This document shows positions 1-9,954 of a stretch of DNA of 64,000 bases, in pieces. The notes beneath the pieces are model-generated. The model saw nothing but the letters and a program-made list of their open reading frames with translations. It did not search any database and had not been told where the DNA came from. Position numbers and translations under genes: made by a program. Every line of letters begins with the position of its first letter. Position 1 is the stretch's first letter. This stretch comes from Pilatotrama ljubarskyi (taxonomy: Eukaryota > Basidiomycota > Agaricomycetes > Polyporales > Polyporaceae), in contig MU277753.1 in the NCBI GenBank assembly GCA_022385805.1, positions 43,205 through 107,204 of the forward strand, given 5' to 3'.

Positions 1-2546
1 ACGAAGAAGAAGAGGATCAGCTTGTAGACGACGAAGCTGGGGAGGAAGATGGTACAGAGAGCATCTCGTGAGTCTCTTCATCCTCGCCTTGGACCTCCTC
101 ATCTCATGATAGCCTAGGGATGATGAACAGGAGCAAGCTCGGAGCGACATCGAGGTTCCCATTCTCAGGTGCGCCTCTGCTTTCCATTATTCTATTGATC
201 ATATCCTCATCCCTGGCTAGTGATGACGAGCAAGAGGAACATCCCGAAGTGGAGATCACCCCAAAGATAATGTACGTAGCCCCTCTCACCTACTCGCATG
301 TACCTGTGTTCACAGTTACCAGCCACTGTCGTAATGATGCCTCCAGTGCTCCGACCACTCCCAAGAGTCCCTCTCCTGTGTATGTCTAACATCTTCTGCA
401 TCGCTGGTCACACAAGTCTAATGCACCCTGACAACAGCAAGGTCGCTAAACCCTTCTCACTTCAAATCAAGCGCACCCCGGCCAAGCGTGCCAAAGAGTA
501 AGGCGCCTTGTTCATAGCATGACAATGACTGTGTTGACATCGTCTCCCAGCTCTGACTCTGAGGATGACTTGGACCAGGGGTACGTGCTCACGACATCTA
601 GCTTTGTTCATGCTCGGTCATTGATGTCTTGTCTGCACAGCGTCTCTCCTGTCAAGAAGATGAAAAAGACGTATGTGCACTCATCAACCTATACATGTCG
701 CTTCTCTCTCTGATACTGCCTCGCAGGTTGCCTGCCAAGAAGAGCGTAATCCCTCTGCCCCGCCGCCAGTATGTCATCTGTTTCTTGATACTGTGTCCAT
801 GCCTAATTCATGCATCGCTCAGGACTGCGACCGCTAAGAAAGGCCCTACCACTCCGTCCAAGCAGAAAGTTCAAGTCGTCATTGAAGCTCGCACCTCTCC
901 CACTAAACGCACCAAGGCCCCAGAGTGAGTGTCTACTCACGACATCTATCGAGCCACTTCTGACCGCTACCTCCAACAGCTCTTCCTCTGCTTTCTTCGT
1001 AGAGGACACCAAGGACGAGGTCAAGTACTGAGTGCCCCCCCCCACCAACCCTAGATTAGTCTCTTATAATAGCTTGTAGAGCTCGTCGTCAGCACCGTCT
1101 CTTCGGGAAGGACGTCCTTAGCTCGAAGGCTCCTCACATGTATGTCTCTCAAATATATACGACCCTCTCCTCCCTCAATCTGTGATCTTGTCTGCAGGGA
1201 CGACGACAGCAGTGCTGAAGATAGCAAGTAAGTTCATTCCTTCATCTGTCGCCTCAAGACCCCAAGCTTATCGTGTATCTGCAGGCAAGGGAGCGACGAG
1301 GACGTCGAGATGGTAGACTCCAGGTAGGTCACGTAGATCTGTCTTTTGGTCAGTCGCTGACCAGTCGTAGTGGCAATGAGGCTGCTATGAGCAAGCTTGT
1401 CAACGACATGGAGAACAAGCTTGTCCTCGACATCGACAATCCCGAGGTGGTCGATCCCAACCTCAAGGCTACCTACAAAGACTTGCCTCCTGTTTGGTAT
1501 GTCCTCGTCCACGCTCAGCCATTCATTCCACTAATGATCGATCACATAGGAAATGCGAGGCGATCACAAGCGAGAGTGCCATCCACACCGTCCTGTACAC
1601 CAGCAGTTTCTTGAACAGACACGACATCAACCGAAAGTGAGCACACTCACATCCTTCCTACCTGCAGCGCGGACACCCACTCATGCAATCTACAGGGCAT
1701 TTTATAACCTGGTCACGCTCACTGAAGAGAAATCCTTCGTGATCAACCCGGCGCGCTATGACCCTGCCTGCGTGGAACCTGCTACTTACGGGAACAGCAG
1801 CAACAAGGTCATCTCCCTGCCCACACTGGGCAAGCAGAACGAGCATGCTATCTGCATGTCTATCGGTTTCACCTACAGCTGCGACATCATCCATCCCAAG
1901 TCGTTCAGTAAGCCAGGCTCGTCCACCCCGAACTATGTGAAGTCCATTCTCTTTGGTCCCATGCTAACCGAGTGGAAGCGTACCGTGGGGTTCTTTGGCA
2001 CTGTCTTCGGGGTGGACAAGATCTCTGTGGGCACTTTCACTGCCGGCGGTCGCTACGTTGGTGTGAACGTGCACACCTTCCCCTCTGAGCCGGCTTCTGA
2101 TCATGAGTTTTCGCCACTATGCCAGTGTTATACACGCTCATCCTTCGCGCCAGTGCCTGATCTGCCCTTCATTCAAGCTACACCCACCAAGCGTGCCCCC
2201 AAGAAGAACCCCTCCATGCTGTCGCACAGCCTCCTCGAGATGCGCGACAAGATGACTTGGAGTGCGAACGATGATAGTGGGTCCCCTCTACCCCTCTCCT
2301 GTGACACACACTAACACTTTCTCAGTTGCTATTTGGGACGCGACCCAGTACTTCAAGAAGAGCAAAGCCCCCTCCAAGCAGTTCACCTTCAACCTGCTCC
2401 CCACGCTCCCCCGCATGACCGCCGACCTGACCTTTGGCGATATCGTCATCGTCTTTTACTCAGTGTCATCGTACAATCGCAAGAACGGGATGGGGCTCAG
2501 CTTGAACCTCTGCGGTGTCATGCTGGTGTCGTGCTATCAGAAGTAG
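1..2546 (+). CDS. Intron-rich protein of unknown function, 5' partial; founder of a repeated gene family
   Basis: I do not recognise this family. The coding path enters at the window edge and ends at TAG 2544-2546 after GVMLVSCYQK. The first 1.3 kb is a chain of short exons (20-110 nt) split by about a dozen 40-60 nt GT-AG introns. They encode an acidic, Ser/Thr/Lys-rich, probably disordered region (DDEQEQ, DDEQEEHPE, and several TPTK/SPTK-like and SPVKK motifs). The folded part starts near 1390 (LVNDMENKLVLDIDNPEVVD) and runs through KAFYNLVTL, FVINPARYDP and SIGFTYSCDIIHP to GDIVIVFYSV; the last intron is about 2277-2325. The lysine/proline motifs suggest a nuclear, DNA-associated protein, which is inference only. 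Decayed 3' fragments at 20,610-20,860 and 29,952-29,994 show that the family multiplies with the local repeats, so it may be a transposon accessory gene. Confidence 0.7.
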
Positions 2547-2859
2547 CGTAAGTCCTCTTCTCCCTTGGAGCAATTACACGCTGACGATCACATCCCAGAT
2601 CTTAACCACAGTGTTCTGTCTATCTATCGTTGCGTGTCTGGGCCAAAGCGCCCTTATTTGTTCTATCCTCCTATCCTCGCTGTCGTATCTACCTATCTGT
2701 GTCCATACGCTTTGTATTTGCATGCGCTGTACTTTCAACAAGTACACCTATATACCAAGCAATACAATAACGTACACATCATGACTTGTTGTAAGCCGTG
2801 CGTTATAGTGTATAACAATGTTATGCACAACGATAAGACTCCTGATGAGAATGAAGGAG
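2547..2859. other. Spacer after the unknown gene
   Basis: No coding signal seen. It probably holds the 3' UTR of the gene that ends at 2546; the stretch is T/C-rich, then AT-rich. It ends where the 270-bp repeat begins. Confidence 0.4.
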
Positions 2860-3129
2860 CTAGGGTTACATAGACGCCCATGATGCGCATTAGAAAAAGT
2901 GTTTAAAGGAGTAAGCGCACAGGAGTAAGCGGACTACAATCCTAACCCTAAAATTTCTAATGAAAATAGCCCCTAACCCTAGGTTTTGTAGTGCTTGTGG
3001 CAGTGCAAAATACTTACTTTTGCATTTCGGAGTTCCAAATTTTACATTCCCACGGGGTCTTGTAGAATTAGCCGAGGCGCGGAAGCTCGCTGCATAATAA
3101 ACGATTTCTTTGTTCCTCATCAATCGTAA
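2860..3129 (-). repeat. 270-bp dispersed repeat, copy 1 (full length)
   Basis: Read on the minus strand it runs from TTACGATTGATGAGG to GCCTATGTAACCCTAG-like ends. Another full-length copy is at 7026-7295 (+), with a shorter copy at 22,943-23,173 (+) and fragments at 20,484-20,600 (-) and 28,055-28,185 (+). The centre carries GGGTTAGGG and AAATTTTAGGGTTAGG motifs. There is no long terminal inverted repeat and no protein signal. It is probably a non-autonomous mobile element, but the class is not clear. Confidence 0.75.
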
Positions 3130-3839
3130 TGCGTGCACTCAGTCCCTGCCATCGCCGTGGACGTGGTCTGGAAGACCGCAGACTACTGCCGACAACTGGC
3201 ACCGTGCGGCGCTCACGAGAGCAGCAACTGCTATAAATCCATGTTCTCTTCCCATGATCAATGGTCTGCCTGCAGCATCCTGCTACTGACATTGTCACTC
3301 TGGTGTAGCTGTTTGACTTGACGCTGCTCGCTGTGCAATTGACGTTCAATATCAGCTTTGTTAGCGACTACTGGCTTCTCGACTCCATCCACCGCCACTG
3401 CCCCGCTTCAATATTTCCCCATGTCCAGCTACTCAGCCAGCGTGTTGTGCGTACAAAACAACGCCTCTGCCATGTATCTGCTGATCGCGTACTACGCCAC
3501 TGCCCCCTCATCTGATGCGAACAACACCAAGACCAGGAGATCAGGTGAGCATCGCATATGGCTTTCCCAGGTACTGGTTGCGCTGACCTGGTACGTAGCA
3601 ATCTACACGCTCAAAGACGAGCATCATGTCCTGAAGACAGGGCCATGAGACCTGACCCTATGGGAATTCTTGGTCTATTCTTGTCTTCAACGACAGTGTG
3701 GCTTTCCGGTAGTATGTGAAAGATATGTGGATTGCGGCTCCGGGGCAGACGAGGGTGGGCTGCTCTTCACCGGGTGACATGTGTCTCTTCTTTGTTGAGT
3801 CTCCAACGTGAGTAAGTTTGATGCATGGGTATTCAGGTC
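3130..3839. other. Unassigned sequence with scattered short open frames
   Basis: Moderately GC-rich sequence with short open frames on both strands and some intron-like edges, but no motif I recognise. It may be eroded genic sequence upstream of the kinase-like remnant. Confidence 0.3.
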
Positions 3840-4615
3840 AGCTCAACCATCACCCCCTCCGGCGTGGCATCCTGAGGATAGCCAGGCATTCTCTCTCACT
3901 GCGTACATTACAGAGCAACTGATAAGTGCTGCCTTTCGCGGCGCTTTCATGTGCTGAATACAGCCTCCAGATCAGAGCCATGCGCGACATGCATGAGGGC
4001 AGGATCCTCCATGGCGACGTCCACCCAGGCAACATCGGCCTCACCCGGTGTTTTAGCTTGAGCAAACTTGTCTGCTCATACTTCTTCGATCCCGCCGATG
4101 CCATTTGAGCCGCCTTTATCGATTTTGAGGGCTCAATGGTCCATGGCTATCACCCTAGGAAGATGGATGACGACGAGTGGTCCATTTTCAATTACACCTA
4201 CGCTTCAGACCGGATTCTTTGAGGGCAGGGTGAGTGTATTTGATTTCCTCCCATTACGTTAGCCATACATGTTTGTCCTAAAGGCCCATATACTGCAGCA
4301 GACAACCTTGTATCGCTGAGCTATGTCATCCTCGCTCTGCGGATGATGAGCCATCCCCCGTGGTGCAAGGAGGCTGCTGCTCTTCCTGCAATCAATGACC
4401 AGGACTATCGTGAATCCATGATCACCGTCCAAGCCAGATGGCTCGCAGACATCCGCCGCCAGGAGTTGGTGGAGCGGGAGTTTTGCAACCTCATTGAATA
4501 CGCGGAGAACATCAGGCCCAATGCGGAATCAGATTATGAAACTTGGTTGACCGTCTTTTCCCAGCTTTCTGCGAGCTCTCAAGTAGCACTAGGCAGGCTG
4601 AGGCCTGTGCTTTGA
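3840..4615 (+). pseudogene. Kinase-like gene remnant (VRK/CK1-like catalytic half)
   Basis: The frame near 3970-4045 reads MHEGRILHGDVHPGNIGL, which matches the catalytic loop of protein-kinase-like folds (HGDVHPGN in place of HRDLKPEN). The next exon-like block (4110-4217) reads AFIDFEGSMVHG and DDDEWSIFNYTYASDRIL; IDFEG sits where DFG is expected. A third block (about 4283-4615) reads GPYTAADNLVSLSYVILAL and continues to a TGA at 4613-4615. The block ending in SDRIL meets an in-frame TGA before any clean splice site. The N-lobe, with glycine loop and VAIK lysine, is not visible upstream. I therefore call it a truncated, probably dead copy. An alternative is a functional gene with an intron I have misplaced. 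Confidence 0.55.
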
Positions 4616-5720
4616 CGACGGTTGTGGTGTTTGAGCTAGGCTCTCGTATCAGTAACAGTATTGTTGTATTTTTTCTCCTCCTCTGTCTCTTCTGAACAAT
4701 TAGTCGCATTTGTATTACCGGCTGGTCGCGTTGCCCACTTGACAGAGTGCTTTTGGCTGAGAGTGTATGGTCCTGAAAATATGTAAGGTTAGCTCATTGA
4801 AAGTGAATTACGCACACTTGATCAGCCATGCAGAGAGTGCTTGGGCAGTACGAGCCTTGGCCCGTACCTGCGGTCCTCGCTCACAGAAGCTGGTGTCCCA
4901 CCGATAACAACAGGCAAGGGGACCGAGGAGGGCAGGAAGGATGTCAAGCGAAGGCGAGGGCAGAGGGAGAGTGAGAGAGTGGGCAAGGACAAGAGCGAGG
5001 GAGAGCAAGAATGGGTGGGAGGAGAGCGATGGTGAAAGGAGTGAGGGGAAGGAGAAGAGCGAGCGAGAAGGGGGAGGACAGATGGCGGGGATGGAGAGAG
5101 GAGCGAACGGTGGTTCTACGTTGGACTGCGCACGTGCTTTTGTATGCTCTCATTAGGATGACAAACAGATCACCTCTGTGCTGGCAGTTCTTGCTAGCGT
5201 CCATAGTTGCAGTGCGCGGCAGTACTGCGCGCTCCACCCAGGTGCTACCTCAATTGAGAACCTGCAGGATGTTAGAATCTACGTTTGAAGAAGGGCCTCA
5301 GCCTCAGCCTGTGCCACCTACGCAAAGGATATGCAGGCTTGCTTCTGACTATTAATGGAGGCGTGCTCGGTGTTGACCACATACAGGCCACCAGTCACCA
5401 CCACACTATCAAAGCACAGACTCATACTGCCTTGCTCATCCTATGCAAATTCTCATAAAAGGCTGGGATCGCTGTCTTCGCTTTGTAGCTACTGCAAGGC
5501 ATCTTCCTGATCGTCCCTACCATCATACATCCCAGCTCCTGCTCAAGGTCGAGAAGATGTCCATCCCCGCCCTTCCTCCCTTCCCGCCACCGTACACGGC
5601 CGCTGCGCTCCCATAGAACGTAAAGGCAGGACAGCGTGTATGTAGTCGAGCAGAAATGACGGCGGGCACGCATGGGCACGAACGGCACATTGCACAACGT
5701 GATAGAGGCAGAGACTGTCA
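4616..5720. other. Non-coding stretch with a purine-rich low-complexity tract
   Basis: No supported gene. Positions 4915-5110 are almost pure G/A on the plus strand (GAGAG, GGGAGG and GAAGG runs), which creates spurious Arg/Glu/Gly open frames. The rest has no recognisable motif. Confidence 0.4.
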
Positions 5721-6310
5721 AGCTACAGAACATATGTGTTAGAGCATAACGACATGTGATTGAGGTGAAGGATAGCAGCCCACCATGCATAAACACGCCC
5801 TGCCTTCCAGCGCAAGCCTAGCCTAAGCTCTCCTGCTGCAACGAGCCTCACGTGCCCACTCCTCGTACCACACACTCCGATCCGCTGCCACATTGCACCA
5901 GCAATGGAGCGCCATCGTGTCGTCCACTCCTTGATATCGCCTCCCTCGGGAAAGCCGCGGGGTGGTCCAACAGGTCCTGCAGGTTGAATGTCACCAGGAT
6001 ACCCACGGCACCTGTGGGGAAGACTCTGACCGCATACTTTGAGCGCTGTCACGCAGACGGGTACAAGTTGCACGGTGACCTGAGGAGCTGCTCGCACTCC
6101 TTGCCAAGCTCCACCTTCTGCCTGCCAGGCGCCGCAGCGTCGTGCATGGGCATCATCGGCATCATGGGGCTGGGATTGTTCTCGACGCGCCGGCGTAGCC
6201 CGAGGTCAGTGTGGCGCATGTGGTCGACCCAGGCGGTGAGCGCTGCGAGGGGCGGCTTGTGGAATCTGAGCCCGAGGAGTGCGTTGACGAGAAACACCGA
6301 AGATTTCATC
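5721..6310 (-). other. Possible eroded gene on the minus strand
   Basis: Overlapping minus-strand open frames (6049-6309 starting MKSSVFLVNALLGLRF, and 5723-6097) are GC-rich and protein-like, but I cannot join them into one splice-consistent model and recognise no domain. A decayed gene or chance open frames are both possible. Confidence 0.2.
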
Positions 6311-7025
6311 TAGGAGGTTTGGAGGCCGAGACCTCCCAGAATATCATTGAGTGAGGACGGCCAGAGTGTGCAAGTCGCCTCATGGGTGGGAGATACGAGT
6401 CCGTGCCCAGCTTAGGAGGGCTCGAGTGGGCGACTTGGTCGGGGTCGGTGAAGACAGAACGGAAGTAGTACAATAGGCGAAAGCATACTACATTCTACAA
6501 CTGATAGACAAGGAAAAGGCCTGCACATCAATATATGAATTGGGTATACAGAACTACACTGGCCACACCGCCAATCAACTCGTCAGAAGCTAGCAGCGTA
6601 CAAGGACAAAGTGATCAAGCACGCACAACATGTTCAGGAGGCCTTCACCCCCAAGTATCCGTCTTGGGGCCCCAACGTGCGTTTCTGGCGTTCCGAGTCT
6701 TCTGGCAATGAAGTCAGCAAAGTGGCCGTGTACAGCATGCGCAACAACGGTACTCTTACCAGCTGCCATAGCTCATGGTGGCATCCACCGTGGCAGTCAT
6801 GGAGCATCCTTCGCGCTTCAGAGGTCTGTAGTCATGGACCAGCTTGCATGATGGTCTTCACCATTCAGATAAGCATAGGGCCGGGCATTCGCGTTTGGCT
6901 TGGCCAACCGCAAGGTGACCTCACCCCATTCATCCAAGATACCCCCAGCTAGAACGGCGGAACTTGCATCCACCTGTTGTTGACTGCGGTGGGTAACTCA
7001 CGTTTGGCTTGGCCACCTGCACCCT
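6311..7025. other. Unassigned spacer
   Basis: Short plus-strand open frames near 6600-6960 have no recognisable motif. I see no RNA gene or repeat boundary until the 270-bp repeat at 7026. Confidence 0.3.
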
Positions 7026-7295
7026 TTACGATTGATGAGGAACGAAGAAATCATTTATTATGCAGCGAGCTTCCGCACCTCGGCTAATTCTACAAGACCC
7101 CATGGAAACGTAAAAATTGGAACTCCAAAATGTGAAAGTAAGCATTTTGCACTGCCACAAACACTACAAACACTCGGGTTAGGGGCTGTTTTCATTAGAA
7201 ATTTTAGGATTAGGATTGTAGACCACCTAGCTCACAGCGCTTACTCACTTCAACACTCTTTGTAATGCATTGCTTGGGCGCCTATGTAACCCTAG
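7026..7295 (+). repeat. 270-bp dispersed repeat, copy 2 (full length)
   Basis: Begins TTACGATTGATGAGGAACG and ends CGCCTATGTAACCCTAG. It is the same length as copy 1 at 2860-3129 and about 85% identical by eye, in the opposite orientation. The two copies bracket a 3.9-kb segment holding the kinase-like remnant. Confidence 0.75.
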
Positions 7296-7939
7296 CTCTG
7301 TAGCTCGCACTCTGGGCGTGTAATGCAGCACACATTCCACATCTGAGTGTTAGCGTAGTGCGTCAACAGTAAGCATATACCTTGACCAGCAGATATAGGA
7401 AGCTTAGGAGAGGAATACAGTGATGATACAAGTGCAATTGGACCCAAAAGGCAGATGAAACAAATCTGAATGCGAGTTCACTGTAAGGCAACAAACAAGC
7501 ACATTTCTTATGATAGTGTGCTGGTAAAGCAATCTTATGAAGACTAGATGTGAGCTATATATGCCATAAAGATCATGTAATAGCAAGGAAGAGCACCATA
7601 GTAGGGTCTCAACTTTAGTGAATCACAGGTTCTAAGTCCAGCAGTTGCTGTTGCACTATCCCAGAAGGAAAAGGCAGATTATTGATGCAGTTCTTATCCT
7701 ATAAGCACACTATTAATACCATTAGATTCAGCTTGAAAGCAGCTTCAAAATTGTATATGATATGTCATGTTTTGTTATGCAGGAGTTGTGGAAAGAGGCA
7801 ACTTACCACTGAATGCACCCATAAGAATGAGTAAATCGCCAATTATAGATGCAGTTCTCATCATATAAGCACGCTATTATACCATTAGATCCAGCTTGAA
7901 AACAGCTTTCTAACGATATATAATACATCCTATATCGTG
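7296..7939 (-). repeat. AT-rich fragments of the array repeat, in antisense
   Basis: Around 7725 and 7890 the sequence has CAGCTTGAAA(A/G)CAGCTT(T)C, the reverse complement of the landmark of the 15-18 kb array (GAAAGCTATTCTCAAGCTG). The two landmarks are about 170 bp apart, close to the array period. The orientation is opposite to the array that follows the LINE. Confidence 0.6.
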
Positions 7940-8012
7940 GAGTAACGGCCTGAGCACGGAGCCGGCTCCCTGCTGCACCCAAATAGGCGCCCAACCCATG
8001 CCCACAGCCGAT

Positions 8013-8057
8013 ACCACCACCACCACCACCACCACCACCACCACCACCACCACCACC
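8013..8057 (+). repeat. (ACC)n microsatellite in the LINE leader
   Basis: About 15 uninterrupted ACC triplets lie between ACAGCCGAT and CCCTTCC. They sit just before the gag-like start at 8198 and create poly-Thr or poly-Gly artefacts in other frames. Confidence 0.9.
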
Positions 8058-8197
8058 CCTTCCTCCTCCCCCCATATCCTAAGTTACTCCCTATTATTCG
8101 CAAGCTATACACGCTTAATTTTACGCCCCGAGCTCCTACCCTACACACTGCTATTCTACCCTAGCCCTCGTCGTACTCGCTCCTCAAAATTTCTTCC

Positions 8198-9950
8198 ATG
8201 CCCCTATCCCTACCACCTCCTCCCCCTCAACCTCTCCTTTTCGACCTCGAACGCCCGCCCTCGCCCACTGAAGAAGAGGACGTGCCATCCACGGCCTACG
8301 AAGGCATCGAGTTAACGGTCTACGGCCTCAACCGCACCACACCCCTGTCCGCCTCAGAGCACCTCCGCAGGCTCATCGAGGAGATGAAGGCACAACCCGG
8401 GCTCTCTACCGAAGCCCAGAACGTCCTTCGCGCTCTCGTTGTCCGGCAGGCCGACTCCCGACACGCACTAGACTACGCCTACTTGTCCTTCGACCAGGCT
8501 CTTGTTCCCCACCCTCGGGCTGACCTCCTTCAGGGCGTCCGCAAGAGCCTGATCGAGACCTACCCAGACATTCGCGTTCAGTGGAGAACGCATGCCGGGC
8601 TGGACAAGACGAGGCAGCTCACCTTCGCGATGGACAGCCAGGTGCAGGCACAAGAGGTCGGACCCAAGATCGATGAATGGCTGGAGAAGAGGAAATACCG
8701 CACCCTAACGACCTTCACCTCGCGGGCCAGCAGTACGTGGCGCATAACCTACGACTTCCTCGATCCCGCGCACGTCGACGCAATCTTCCACTCCCCGCCC
8801 GTCCCCGCTTCATCATCCCCTCCTACGGCTACCAAATCGCCATTCTTGGCTGCCGCGACTGGCAGTCCGCAAAGACGACGCTAGACCAGTTCATACGCCA
8901 ACTCTGCCGACGTGATGACGCCGTTGACCCTCTCGTTCACAGCCGCATAGAGCTGGGAGGCGACGTCTACACTGCGGTCCTCCACGACTGGGACAGCACG
9001 CTGAAGGTCGCCGACAGCGGCCCCGCGCTCGAGGCCTTCCTCAGTCGGCACATCCTCGGTCGTCACATCAGTCCCCCGCCCCAACCAGGCCTGCTCTACT
9101 GCCTCAACAGCTCCGGGCTGTTCCTTCGTCAAGGAGCCACGGACCGCGAGCGCTCCTCGCTGGAGCTGCAGCAGCTGCAACATGAGCTGGACGCGGTCCG
9201 TCAGCAAGGCCTCGAACAAATCCGAACTTTATACTCCACGCTCGCCCTCACTAACGACGCCATCACAGCTATGAGCACACGTCTTGACCACTCCCTCGCC
9301 GCGATGACAAACCTGGCGGCTCAACACGCCCTCGACATGCAAGCAAATCAGCTCGAGTTCTCCATCGCTGACCTCCGTCGCGAGCACGACCAATGTCAAC
9401 TCATCCTCGTACTCGGCAAGCGGGTCCCCGAAGAGATGCGTCAACACAGTCTACGACGCATGCGCGAGTGCAAAGAACAACTCAACGACCGACGTCGGCA
9501 GGTCATGGAGCTACGGAAGCGGATGTCCATCCTCGGGCCTCACTCTCCCACTCCTGGGGAGCCCACCCTTCCGCCGCCGACTCCCTCTCCTGTGCCGGCG
9601 CCCGCCGTACCGCCTGTGGAGGCTAGCAGCTTTCCGGAGACCGCAAGCCCACGCGAACTCAACATGGACACTGCACCTGTAAGTCCTCCTCCTCACCCTA
9701 CTCGCTGCGCTGACCCTGAACACCGTTTGCCTCCCGGGCCTAGAACTAAGCATCGGTGGCATTCGGTCCGTTCAGCGCCAGCGCCAGCAGTACGCGTTTC
9801 CGTTGTACATTCGATCCCTCAGCCTAGACCCCCTCACGTCTGCGCTGTGTCCGTCTCCCGCCCCGATCCATCACGTAAAGCTCCCCTTGTCCTCGCCTTC
9901 CTTTTCCTACTGTATTTCTGTTCCTTCTTCTCCTGTGCTTCTGCTTCTGC
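8198..9950 (+). pseudogene. LINE ORF1 (gag-like) region, frameshifted
   Basis: The frame opens at ATG 8198 with a Pro-rich leader, then a mixed alpha/beta segment (LTVYGLNRTTP, ALDYAYLSFDQAL, TFAMDSQVQAQEVGPKIDEW) that resembles an RRM-like gag unit. Near 8800 the reading must move from the first to another frame, where a second similar unit continues (GYQIAILGCRDWQSAKTTL, TAVLHDWDSTLKVAD). Residues coded by 9140-9530 are a likely coiled coil (LQQLQHELDAVRQQGLEQI, then RRMRECKEQLNDRRRQVMEL). A Pro-rich tail follows. Frame 1 then continues without a stop into the endonuclease through a hydrophobic stretch at about 9885-9955. Nucleic-acid binding is expected from the family. Confidence 0.7.
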
Positions 9951-9954
9951 GGCA

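Noticed and set aside
4915..5140. Arg/Glu-rich protein in the purine tract
   Set aside because: All three plus frames and one minus frame stay open there because of base composition alone.
2890..7265. Open frames of 77-82 codons in two copies of the 270-bp repeat (MRNKEIVYYAASF and MRNEEIIYYAASF) as a conserved mini-protein
   Set aside because: Differences between the copies fall more on first than on third codon positions, and the other copies are frame-broken. This looks like neutral drift of a non-coding repeat.
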